Shown here piece by piece: positions 41,301-44,667 of a stretch of DNA of 60,000 bases. The DNA is taken from contig CAIIXF020000001.1 of the NCBI GenBank assembly GCA_903813345.2, positions 47,387,885 through 47,447,884 on the forward strand, given 5' to 3'. Under the pieces are notes generated by a model. It was not told where the DNA came from, did no database searches, and worked only from the letters and a program-made list of their open reading frames with translations. The DNA comes from Owenia fusiformis. Lineage: Eukaryota; Annelida; Polychaeta; Sabellida; Oweniidae. Position numbers and translations under genes: made by a program. Numbering within the stretch: position 1 is the stretch's first letter; the number at the start of each line of letters is the position of its first letter.

Positions 41301-42375
41301 AATTGAAATCCAACTTCCTGTTTAGATTCTATGACATTTTGAATTGTCGAAAAAACAATGATGATATCCAAATGTTAAGACAATTAAAAGTCGAAGAAAG
41401 CCTGTAAAAGAATTGTCTAATGTCTGACTCAGCTTATCCTGGATGATTCGGCTTAAAAAAGTTTGAAATCTGGAGTCTAAATTGAACTTGTTCAGTTTCA
41501 CCAGTCTAGTAATACGAGAAATACGAAAATACGAAAATCATGAAATATAATAACAATCCGCTATCGTACTTAGTTGCGCAATCATGCTGTTGTTTGTTCA
41601 TTGCCCAACATTACAATTTATCAATTGCAAATGTTAACTTAATCGTTTCTTTTTGATACAATTACGACAAGCTCATCGATAACAATGTGTACAAGATATA
41701 ACCTTACGTGTGCTCTTTGGATATAAAACACACTATCTTACTAAAGGTAATTAACCTTTAACGGTTTGTTACCGGTTTGTTTGTTTCACACAAACGTGTA
41801 TCAGTATCATATGTTTTAGAAAAGATACATGCGAAAAAATAGCTCAGAAGACAACATATAATCGTCGATTTAATTCCTCACTTATGTTACAGAAACGATA
41901 TGGGTTAAAAGTGCAGATCTTAACTGTTTTTCGAAATACCGTTTCTGTAACTTAAGAATTAAATCGACGATTCTGTTGTCTTCTGAACTATTTGTTTGTA
42001 AATATGTACATTTTCTTAAACATATGATACTGATACACGTTTGTGATAAAAATGTCGTGGGAATTCTGCCTATACTTGTGAAATAAGGACAAAAGAAAAA
42101 TCGTACCTTCGACGTTCCGACATTTTGTTACCGAAACGAACCGTTTCGGTAACCAGCGTACTCAATGAAAACTAAGAATTATAGAATAAGAATATCCTAT
42201 AATACTTTTCTGGATCCTGATAATCTCCCAATCTGACACAAGATGACAAAGTGTGGTACATCATGTAAATCGAATCCGCTGTCAGATGTATTATTTCTAC
42301 TTCAATTAACTTACCTGAACATTCCTTCAAAAGAAAAAATAAGTTCACTGCCAATACTATATGTCCCATTACCAT
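2300..42375 (-). CDS. Secreted proteinase K/aqualysin-type subtilase (peptidase S8), about 16 exons over 40 kb
   Basis: Spliced gene of about 396 codons, the normal size for this family. Order: candidate signal peptide (1-20), I9 propeptide (from PGQYIVEMK at 38 to about 125), mature start WGLDRI (137-142), catalytic Asp171 (VYVLDTGI), His208 (NSHGTAIAG), oxyanion Asn300 (TIAAGN), catalytic Ser365 (NGSSIATALA). Each exon carries its intron's codon phase into the next without a stop, and together they give every family landmark in the right order. It should be an extracellular endopeptidase that cleaves off its own propeptide. Introns range from 98 bp to 9.1 kb and the long ones consist largely of mobile elements. 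Not a furin-type enzyme: no P-domain or dibasic maturation site. The 5' exon and exact 3' end are the weaker parts. Confidence 0.92.
2554..2579 (-). CDS. S8 protease exon 15, 26-nt microexon with catalytic Ser
   Basis: Only 26 nt: completes Gly and adds SSIATALA, giving NGSSIATALA in place of the usual SGTSMATPHVA. The second Ser is the nucleophile by position. Acceptor TTCCAG (2582-2580), donor GTGAGT. Phases on both sides fit. Confidence 0.88.
2797..2854 (-). CDS. S8 protease exon 14
   Basis: 58 nt: GVNVLVPCYYGGLTYCYKN[G]. Follows the CVDIVGP block and ends one residue before the catalytic Ser motif. Two Cys (C-Y-Y-x-x-x-x-Y-C) may pair. Acceptor TTCCAG, donor GTAAAT. Confidence 0.9.
2912..4004. 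mobile_element. Palindromic mariner-derived element in protease intron 13
   Basis: Starts CAGGGTGGTCCAAAAAAA and ends with its reverse complement, flanked by TA on both sides (2910-2911, 4005-4006), the Tc1/mariner target. Arms of about 430 bp mirror each other. The right arm and centre hold plus-strand transposase scraps: FQQDGAP near 3435, LPRSPD near 3531 with 33 residues between the two Asp (near DD34D), and a C-terminal part with INDAIDQFRPKLRA. The left arm is the same C-terminal piece inverted. Frames are broken, so it cannot move by itself. Without it the intron would be about 220 bp. Confidence 0.88.
4167..4248 (-). CDS. S8 protease exon 13
   Basis: 82 nt: LTAAASNVTDKLWPDSSYGS then CVDIVGP, the I-T-V-G-A-T ... 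S-N-x-G-x-C-V-D-I-x-A-P-G block. The usual F-S-N-x-G reads PDSSYG here. Acceptor TTGTAG, donor GTAACT. Confidence 0.95.
4482..4558 (-). CDS. S8 protease exon 12, oxyanion Asn
   Basis: 77 nt: NAAVTIAAGNWGNLACHNTP then ARVPE[A]. TIAAGN carries the oxyanion-hole Asn; C-x-x-x-P-A-x-V-P-E-A is the standard continuation. Donor GTGAGT. Confidence 0.96.
4657..4729 (-). CDS. S8 protease exon 11, substrate-cleft strand
   Basis: 73 nt: [N]LSIGAPNAQNSNLENIVAKL then ITEA. V-N-L-S-I-G is the family's V-[NV]-M-S-L-G strand. Acceptor TTTGCAG; donor GTATAT is non-ideal but the only one that keeps phase with exon 12, 98 bp away. Confidence 0.92.
5035..5430 (+). repeat. Degenerate tandem array, about 110-bp unit
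   Basis: Three drifting copies of a unit containing AGATTTGAACTTNTGA, GATTTTGAAAAAATTGGTCA, TTTTTGACC and TTGAAGGTCA. A further piece lies at 9138-9185 on the far side of the LINE, so the LINE landed inside the array. Confidence 0.75.
5420..9133 (+). mobile_element. 5'-truncated CR1/Jockey-group LINE, broken
   Basis: Begins inside an endonuclease domain (FRPTLITSES..LIDNIFTN, then SGLILIDISDYLP). The reverse transcriptase follows: VLERVMANRLIDFLEKYNIF, QQFGFRKNRST, GIPQGTILGP in another frame, FADD catalytic box at 8060-8071, and a thumb with FLGVIIDDKLKWNEHI (8290-8340). Several frameshifts and stops separate the parts, and a 1.09-kb element interrupts it at 6458-7546. The 3' end near 9133 is AT-rich with AATAAA. 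It lies in intron 10 of the S8 protease, antisense to... the protease's strand (LINE plus, gene minus). Dead copy. Confidence 0.85.
6458..7546. mobile_element. TA-flanked inverted-repeat element nested in the LINE
   Basis: Splits the reverse transcriptase between LKIAKVKPI and FKKED. Perfect 13-bp ends GTCCATGGTATGA / TCATACCATGGAC with TA on each side, and an inner inverted pair GTAGCACACTATAGCGCAGC (6500-6519 against 7489-7513). No coding capacity; non-autonomous mariner-type insertion, younger than the LINE. Confidence 0.82.
9431..9499 (-). CDS. S8 protease exon 10
   Basis: 69 nt: [A]TLIAGLNRAHDMIVASGRKS then IV, the helix that precedes the SIVNLSIG strand. Acceptor TTTTCAG, donor GTAAGT; the split Asn codon is completed by exon 11. 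The 4.7-kb intron that follows holds a LINE. Confidence 0.9.
9831..10595. mobile_element. Inverted-repeat element with CGTTC-rich interior
   Basis: Ends CACACCAAACTAGTT (9831-9845) and AACTAGTTTGGTGTG (10581-10595). A third partial copy of the end lies inside (10201-10219), and 10090-10215 repeats at about 10470-10600, so the element is internally duplicated. The interior is studded with CGTTC/GTTCGT. No coding sequence seen; family unknown. Confidence 0.6.
10992..11088. repeat. 97-bp palindrome
   Basis: Arms of 30 bp containing CATGGTCGAAATGCCTTC and its complement (three mismatches), around a 37-bp centre. No flanking duplication seen. Confidence 0.75.
11102..11441. mobile_element. Mariner-type MITE, family A
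   Basis: CAGGGTGGCCCAAAAACAGA at the left and its complement at the right, inverted repeats about 40 bp long, TA on both sides, 340 bp, no coding. Same end sequence as the element at 14581-15414. Confidence 0.85.
11442..13990. other. Protease intron 9, little recognisable
   Basis: Near-palindromes only: GGGCAATATAGT/ACTATATTGCCC around 12470-12495 and ATGGCTCATCCA/TGGATGAGCCAT around 13606-13642. Open frames here (for example 11429-11791) show no motif. Confidence 0.5.
14007..14094 (-). CDS. S8 protease exon 9
   Basis: 88 nt: LIGGEFGAAPGARIHAIKIF then DEWGYGTF. This is the G-x-x-x-G-V-A-P-x-A-x-L-x-x-V-K-V-L-D-x-x-G-x-G segment that packs beside the triad. Donor GTAGGT. Confidence 0.94.
14185..14440. 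repeat. Fold-back repeat
   Basis: AATCTACTTGTTGAGACT near 14231-14252 returns as AGTCTCAACAAGTAGATT near 14389-14406. The outer parts (TATTCTGA... and ...TCAGAATA) also pair. Confidence 0.65.
14581..15414. mobile_element. Longer family A mariner-type element
   Basis: CAGGGTGACCCCAGAAAACA to a right end complementary to CAGGATGACCCAAAAACAGA, TA on both sides, 834 bp. Encloses an 89-codon plus-strand frame (15052-15321) that I do not recognise; it may be transposase debris. In protease intron 8. Confidence 0.75.
15412..15492 (+). repeat. (TATTG)n simple repeat
   Basis: Imperfect TATTG/TGTAT repeats beginning exactly at the right end of the family A element. Confidence 0.85.
16165..16214. repeat. 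34-bp near-perfect hairpin between 9-bp direct repeats
   Basis: CATGGACGTATATCA / TGATATACGTCCATG arms with a 4-nt loop (16172-16205), bracketed by ATTAAACCA at 16165-16173 and 16206-16214. Looks like a tiny insertion with target duplication, though the repeat shares two bases with the hairpin. Confidence 0.6.
16572..16644 (-). CDS. S8 protease exon 8, catalytic His
   Basis: 73 nt: LYDVVTQESNAYDFTWNSHG then TAIA[G]. HGTAIAG corresponds to the HGTHVAG block, with Ala-Ile for His-Val, a mild departure. Acceptor TTCAG, donor GTAAAA. Confidence 0.93.
16898..16949 (-). CDS. S8 protease exon 7
   Basis: 52 nt: [T]GIFDQHPAFATYNNIDS. Supplies the Gly-Ile after the catalytic Asp-Thr and the H-P-x-F that family members have at this point. 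Acceptor TTTTTAG, donor GTAATC. Confidence 0.92.
17270..18510. repeat. Left-arm tandem repeats, about 365 bp x 4
   Basis: Each unit contains ACAAAGTTGTAGCTATTCTA, TCATTTTCGCTTTCAGCA-like and CAGATCTCCCCTACCCCATT-like segments, the last copy most diverged. Confidence 0.82.
19200..19340. mobile_element. GC-rich palindromic element, family P1, full copy
   Basis: Outer GCCTTGGTCACATAGGCTCC / GATCGGAGCATATGTGACCC arms, inner GGCGCCCGGCCGATTGAGT arms and a loop of TTTTGTTCAAAATTGAATAC type. About 140 bp, GC-rich arms in AT-rich DNA. Other copies at 19426-19540, 51347-51486, 30766-31006 and 33149-33222. Confidence 0.82.
19426..19540. mobile_element. Family P1 copy, one arm deleted
   Basis: Same outer and loop sequence as 19200-19340, but the GC-rich part of the left arm is missing (GCTGCGAGTATTTTGTTC joins directly). 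Confidence 0.8.
19732..20529. mobile_element. 800-bp inverted-repeat element
   Basis: AAAGGATCTTGTACACCTGC CATTATGATCTCCCCATGAA at the left and its complement at the right, about 45 bp, near perfect. A second inverted pair (TGACCTGAATCGATTGCAAA, about 20002 and 20082) lies inside. No coding. Confidence 0.78.
20769..20977. mobile_element. MITE with CAGGCCCGTAGCC ends and 5-bp target duplication
   Basis: CAGGCCCGTAGCCAGG to GGCTACGGGCCTG, 209 bp, with runs of G or C (GAACCCCCCCCTGG repeated). CACTC occurs on both sides (20764-20768, 20978-20982). The sister repeat at 21525-21628 lacks the insert and reads CCACTCAGTAAAA, confirming an empty site. Confidence 0.88.
20978..21628. repeat. Inverted duplicate pair (20978-21100 and 21525-21628)
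   Basis: Plus copy frame reads LSKITISLNPDVQSTSFEYL ; minus copy reads LSKNTISLQPDVQSRSFKYI. Both continue into a DTFGxP run. About 75-80% alike. Possibly old coding sequence; not recognised. Confidence 0.65.
21790..21860 (-). repeat. Degenerate tRNA-like (SINE head) sequence
   Basis: On the minus strand GGTTCGTATCCC resembles a B box and GGCGCTAGTGAATAA an A-box region, each with mismatches. Not a functional tRNA: no matching acceptor stem. Confidence 0.35.
21951..22030 (+). repeat. tRNA-derived SINE head with intact A and B boxes
   Basis: TGGCCTAATGG (21962-21972) fits A-box consensus TRGYNNARNGG exactly and GATCGAGAC (22007-22015) fits B-box GWTCRANNC exactly, 35 bp apart. The flanks do not form an acceptor stem, so it is a Pol III SINE promoter rather than a tRNA gene. 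Confidence 0.7.
22084..22285 (+). repeat. Direct repeat, 55 bp, 146 bp apart
   Basis: TCAAAAATACTCCAATGGAG and the following TATAAAATTGTCACCAGGAT occur at 22089 and 22235. Possibly the SINE body duplicated. Confidence 0.75.
23093..23553 (+). pseudogene. Remnant of element-encoded protein with DHEEADT-like motif
   Basis: Frame 1 has SNTDHAEVDTLLMVHVFYSA and ICIQPNDTE, resembling the DHEEADTLLxxH ... SPDTDV pair of uncharacterised, transposon-associated metazoan proteins (from memory). A second short frame (23314-23553) follows with PWQFGNVKRQKAEKIANTKF. Decayed, with key Asp residues lost. Probably once part of the 8.9-kb element or of one nested in it. Confidence 0.4.
24053..24558. other. 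Possible TTAA-bounded element
   Basis: TTAAAGAGTCAC at the left and GCACCTTTAAG at the right give short inverted ends around a GC-richer body with repeated CTGATTGG. Weak ends; tentative. Confidence 0.25.
24590..25745. repeat. Right-arm tandem repeats, inverted copy of left arm
   Basis: AATGGGGTAGGGGAGATCTG recurs near 24605, 24875, 25250 and 25452, reverse complement of the left-arm unit, with variable unit lengths from internal deletions. Confidence 0.82.
26030..26075 (-). CDS. S8 protease exon 6, catalytic Asp
   Basis: 46-nt exon: DELLGCDSVDVYVLD then two bases of Thr completed in exon 7 to give VYVLDTGI, the Asp of the triad. Acceptor TTTTAG, donor GTAAGT. The next intron is 9.1 kb and is nearly all one mobile element. 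Confidence 0.93.
26235..26560 (+). repeat. Imperfect tandem duplication, about 165 bp
   Basis: ATTTACCAAGAATGC and ATACAAGGAA recur at about 26270/26430 and 26313/26473. In protease intron 5. Confidence 0.6.
27016..27073 (-). CDS. S8 protease exon 5, mature N-terminus
   Basis: 58 nt: GLDRIDQAGPMNSLYKAEY. W (exon 4) + GLDRIDQ is the hallmark start of proteinase K-type enzymes. Acceptor TTGTAG, donor GTAATA, phase 1. Confidence 0.93.
27186..27665. mobile_element. Short element with ATTATGCACCTC ends, copy 1
   Basis: ATTATGCACCTC at the left and GAGGTGCATAAT at the right; interior shares TTTTTCAATGTTTTTGCAAC and AATCAATCACAATTACCCTT with copy 2. Confidence 0.75.
27734..28148. mobile_element. 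Short element with ATTATGCACCT ends, copy 2
   Basis: Same family and orientation as 27186-27665, 70 bp further on, more degraded ends (ATTATGCACCTT / AAGGTGCACAAT). Confidence 0.72.
28154..28291. repeat. Stepped palindrome with CTCGCCTCGCCTCGCC centre
   Basis: AAATACTGGATGATC...GAGCTGGATATGGCCAGAATACC pairs with GGTATTCTGCCATATCTAGC TCCTGATCATCCAGTATTT; GAGCTGG is duplicated in the left arm. Confidence 0.8.
28488..28600. repeat. Stepped palindrome family S, deleted copy
   Basis: TACTGGGAGGTTTTGGATGT ... GAGATATGCATATCTACCCG then GTACATAACTGC. Same family as 36410-36600 in the opposite orientation but lacking much of the second arm. Confidence 0.75.
28740..28950. repeat. Stepped palindrome family S
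   Basis: GGATAA...TAGAGATTATCCTATATG, GGTTCAGGATATTGGGATTA TCCCGAGG, CCAATATAATATAT, centre GAGGGCCGTAGGTCCCGAGG, then the same blocks inverted. Each block is separated by a short CGAGG-like spacer. Confidence 0.85.
28960..30360. repeat. Compound inverted and direct duplication of palindromic modules
   Basis: A module with a 215-bp stretch (frame ..NTDNRDLFDGLKKGKSIHLI..) plus GCGGGCAGATATAGTATATC TGCCCGCT plus a family S palindrome occurs directly twice (29387-29810 and 29945-30360), and partly inverted on the left (29050-29300). The GCGGGC palindrome occurs three times. The open frames here are by-products of the repeats; I see no known protein. Confidence 0.8.
30766..31006. mobile_element. 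Family P1 relative, disrupted
   Basis: Fragments GGCGCCCGTACAA, AAAATCGGAGCAAATGTAAG and GATCCATCGGCCAGCGCCCG ATCGATTGAGTATTTTGTTCA match the P1 family with an insertion and duplications between. Confidence 0.65.
31051..31752. mobile_element. Fold-back element with about 190-bp arms
   Basis: AAGGTCCATGTGCAGTATGG CAAGTGATTTTAGAC at the left pairs with GTCTAAAATCACTTGCCATA at the right. Pairing continues inward through CACTTCACTTGAAAG to the GGACCCCAC / GGGGTCCC blocks. About 320 bp unpaired centre. Protease intron 3/4 region. Confidence 0.75.
32335..32443 (-). CDS. S8 protease exon 4, propeptide end and cleavage region
   Basis: 109 nt. YIKEIEKNTNVVSVNPNIVI matches the closing L-xx-x-P-x-V-xx-V-E-P-D/N-V-x-x pattern of I9 domains. 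It then reads QGLAEQCNNIDASQNW, whose W begins the mature WGLDRI motif completed by exon 5. Autocleavage is probably between them. Donor GTAGGT. Confidence 0.88.
33149..33222. mobile_element. Family P1 half copy
   Basis: GTCACATTTGCTCCG, CGGCGCCGGGCCGATGAATATTTTGTTC: one arm only. Confidence 0.65.
33750..33961. repeat. Inverted ends around a 20-bp minisatellite
   Basis: ATTATCCCACCCTAA (33750-33764) and TTAGGGTGGGATAAT (33946-33960) bracket five exact-length 20-bp units at 33821-33920 (core GTATACAACTCCTGG). Confidence 0.8.
33966..34102. repeat. Stepped palindrome
   Basis: CATATAATGGTTGATTCTGT ATATCG ... CGTGAGTATATGATATATTC pairs with its complement; centre ACTCGTTCCCTTCAGTCACTC. Several small self-complementary blocks inside each arm. 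Confidence 0.85.
34597..35108. mobile_element. Element with 17-bp inverted ends AGTGGAGAGGTTAAGCT
   Basis: Exact 17-bp inverted ends 512 bp apart. GTATCGCAAACGTATGCAT and GATCGTATTTTGGCGCACA flank it outside. No coding and no target duplication seen. Confidence 0.6.
35367..35508 (-). CDS. S8 protease exon 3, propeptide
   Basis: 142 nt. LSVYDSMKVDASMYGCNPST then a second segment ending TFTRLYFIECMDE[R], the middle strands of the propeptide, where family members have a G-F-x-A-x-[ML]-x-E type run. Acceptor GATTAG, donor GTAAGA. Confidence 0.8.
35641..35739 (-). CDS. S8 protease exon 2, start of I9 propeptide
   Basis: Contains SFPGQYIVEMKTSL, the first strand of an inhibitor I9 propeptide. Two acceptors keep phase (start 35739 or 35727). 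Donor is the weaker GTATTC; the alternative GTTCTA 11 bp on would break the frame with exon 3, so GTATTC was chosen. Confidence 0.8.
36410..36600. repeat. Stepped palindrome family S, fullest copy
   Basis: GGATAAAGCAGTTATGTATG ... GGATATTTGG ... centre CTTTGGTCCTTACGGTCCCTCAG ... CCCCATATCCAAAACCTCCC AGTACATAAC. CCCTCTGGAT is duplicated in one arm. Confidence 0.8.
37400..38130 (+). other. GC-richer stretch, possibly LTR-like
   Basis: Begins near TGTTAGGAAGGAGATTGAGG and has repeated GCAGAGG runs, unlike surrounding DNA in composition. No second LTR, primer site or coding found, so identity is open. Confidence 0.2.
39187..39332 (+). repeat. G-rich minisatellite, 20-24-bp units
   Basis: About six units of the type GGGGGAAATGGTATTGGGTG TG, unit length varying. 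Confidence 0.85.
39371..40240. mobile_element. Tc1-type MITE, 870 bp
   Basis: CACTCCCCTCCATAAGTTTG GCAACC at the left and its complement at the right, TA on each side, inverted repeats of about 200 bp. CACTCCCCTCC is a typical Tc1-like end. No transposase. Confidence 0.88.
41790..42155. mobile_element. Palindromic element family Q, copy 1
   Basis: TGTATCAGTATCATATGTTT, CAGAAGACAACA, ATCGTCGATTTAATTCC, then TTACCGTTTCTGTAACTTAAG... back through the same blocks inverted, ending ACCGAAACGAACCGTTTCGG TAACC. 18 bp upstream of the protease exon 1 donor region's gene end side; second copy at 48546-48975. Confidence 0.78.
42315..42375 (-). CDS. S8 protease exon 1, candidate signal peptide
   Basis: ATG at 42375 opens MVMGHIVLAVNLFFLLKECS, a hydrophobic core with a short c-region, ending at a consensus GTAAGT donor. 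It leaves one base (G) of a codon, exactly the phase exon 2 needs. The 6.6-kb gap to exon 2 makes this an inference; another first exon is possible. Confidence 0.5.
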
Positions 42376-43981
42376 ACTTGTGTACTGCTGAAAGTTGTAA
42401 GTAATGTCCTCACTGTTTTCTAGAACTTATTTTATAGAGTTTAGGTAATTACCTTGGTTTCAGTTAGTGCAATTAAATCAATCGTGTTTACAATAATTCT
42501 TTGAAAAATTATTTCAATCGACTCCCATAATGATATTATTGTTCAAAAGCATGAAACAGATTTTAAGATATTGAAATGTCAGGCTTATCTCATGATTGAG
42601 GAGTTTGATTTATTTTCCTGGATAGCATTTACTGAACGAAGGCTATTCAAAAGTCAGTAGAGTTCACTGTTACGGTTAATAACAGAATGTGAGAACAAAC
42701 AAAAAAGCAAATAAGTGAATTTTGAAAAATTGTTTACAAATTTCAAAATAAAAATACTATAATATAAAGGCAGTTTGATACTAAAGTGATTGTCCTATCT
42801 GTGATGTGGCTTATTGCATATGTAGTGTTGATAATATTCATAGTAATATCCAAAGCGAGATAAACCAAAAAACGATTCGATGACAAAATGTTCCAATGGC
42901 AATATGATGGATGATAGTATCCAGAACGAAAATTCAGAATGTTCTTGAATGGATGTTGACCCTTTGTTACGCTTTTGGACATCGAGATTGGTTTTGTGTC
43001 TCACCCATGCAGCCATATGGACTTAAATTACATTTGTATGATGTGAGACTCGACATTCACCGGGAAACTTGAAATAATTTGTCATCCATGGGGCAAATTA
43101 ATTTTTACTGCTTAATAAATGGGGAATGACAGCAAGATTGAGTTTTATAAGCATGAGAATAGCAAGATGTCTTGATATTTCAAGGAAACGTCGTTTGAAA
43201 AGTGATGGCGGTGATTGAAAAAACGATGTGAAGATAAAACCGCAACGAAATATTTGTAGATTTCTCTGAAGAACTAAAAAATATACATCACATATCGAAT
43301 TTTCCGGAACATAAAAAACATGTATGAATTGTCACCCAATCAATATTTGAAATGCAACTGTTATTCGAACTTTGTAATCAAAACATCGTGTCATATCCCA
43401 TAATACATGAAATAAACAAAAGAAGACATTTGTATTTCATAACAAACATGTATTATTTTACACTACGACTGACAGAAAAATATATACACTTTTGAATACT
43501 GACATGGAATTACACATATCTAGTTCCAATTTCTTAAATATTTATCGTTACATTTTCAGTATGTTAAGAAATTCTCATCATACTGTTTCGTTTATTCATT
43601 CTAGAATCGGGTATATTATACCACTACTCAATGATACATACCGATAAAGGTTGAAACACCTAACGATGCAAATTAAAGATTAATCTTTTGCAGAATGTTA
43701 TTGAACCAGTCGTACAATCAAGCCAATCTTATGATATGATTATAAGAGATACCATAGTTATTATCATCTTCATATAAATATATACACCATTATACTTTCC
43801 TTTAAATAGCAAACATGTAAATGTATAGAAAATAGAACATTTACTGACGAATATATTTACAAAAAATGAGACCTGATATGTATCAAACAGGAAAATTGCA
43901 CTTGAGATTACAAAGTATCACAGACTTCATAGTTTGTGTAAGTTCAGGGACATGCAAATATACATGTACGAATAAACGATA
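42376..43981. other. Region between the two genes
   Basis: Upstream of the candidate protease exon 1; would contain its promoter. AT-rich. No clear TATA/initiator arrangement or other gene recognised. Short overlapping open frames near 42743-43016 have no motif. Confidence 0.4.
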
Positions 43982-44375
43982 ACTTTACGTTTTGGGTCAT
44001 ACAAACACAGTACTAATAATAAGATTTGGGTCATACAAACATAGTACTATAGTTTTACGTTTTGCGTCATACACACACGGCACTAATAATAAGATTTGGG
44101 TCATACAAACATAGTACTATTGTTTTACGTTTTGGGTCATACAAACACAGCACTAATAATAAGATTTGGGTCATACAAACATAGCACTATAGTTTTACGT
44201 TTTGGGTCATACAAACGCAGCACTAATAATAAGATTTGGGTCATACAAACATAGCACTATAGTTTTACGTTTTGGGTCATACAAACGCAGCACTAATAAT
44301 AAGATTTGGGTCATACAAACATAGCACTATAGTTTTACGTTTTGGGTTCTATATAAATACGTTTTAGATCATACA
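43982..44375 (+). repeat. 70-bp satellite, 5.6 copies, each of two 35-bp halves
   Basis: TTTTACGTTTTGGGTCATAC starts at 43985, 44055, 44125, 44195, 44265 and 44335: exactly 70 bp each time. Each unit has two versions of TTTGGGTCATACAAACRYAG YACTA. It begins 122 bp past the cyclase stop, so it probably lies in the 3' UTR or just beyond. Confidence 0.95.
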
Positions 44376-44496
44376 AATAGGAGTACCATAACAAAGGTAG
44401 TGAATAGAATTTTAGCTGTTTCTTAGTTCTCTACATAGACTACACTTTTGATAATGTCAACTTCCATATGGAGGTTAAGCTTCAAATGTCATACTG

Positions 44497-44667
44497 TTAA
44501 AATATATCATCTTGTGGCTGATTTGGTAGAGGACTTCCTCCATTTTTCCCGTCCTTTCCCGTCAGGAAGTACGTAATCAGCTCGCCCTTTCCCTTTACTT
44601 TCACAAATCCACGCTTCTCAAATGTGAAACCAAATTCTTTGAGTATTAGCATCGTATCCTCAACACA
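44497..44667 (-). CDS. ADCY3: ADCY3-like last exon with stop
   Basis: 171 nt with TAA at 44499-44497. [19 protein letters not shown] closes the C2 fold (phosphate-contacting Lys in KGKGE), followed by a short polar tail ending QPQDDIF. Acceptor TTTTAG. The 70-bp satellite at 43982-44375 begins about 120 bp downstream. Confidence 0.96.
   Translation of the reverse strand, partial: CVEDTMLILKEFGFTFEKRGFVKVKGKGELITYFLTGKDGKNGGSPLPNQPQDDIF

Noticed and set aside
42743-43016. Overlapping minus-strand frames considered as another first exon or a small gene
   Set aside because: No signal peptide, no domain, and no donor in the needed phase.
43982-44375. CRISPR-like regular repeat
   Set aside because: The 70-bp units are contiguous with no variable spacers, and the DNA is animal nuclear; it is a satellite.
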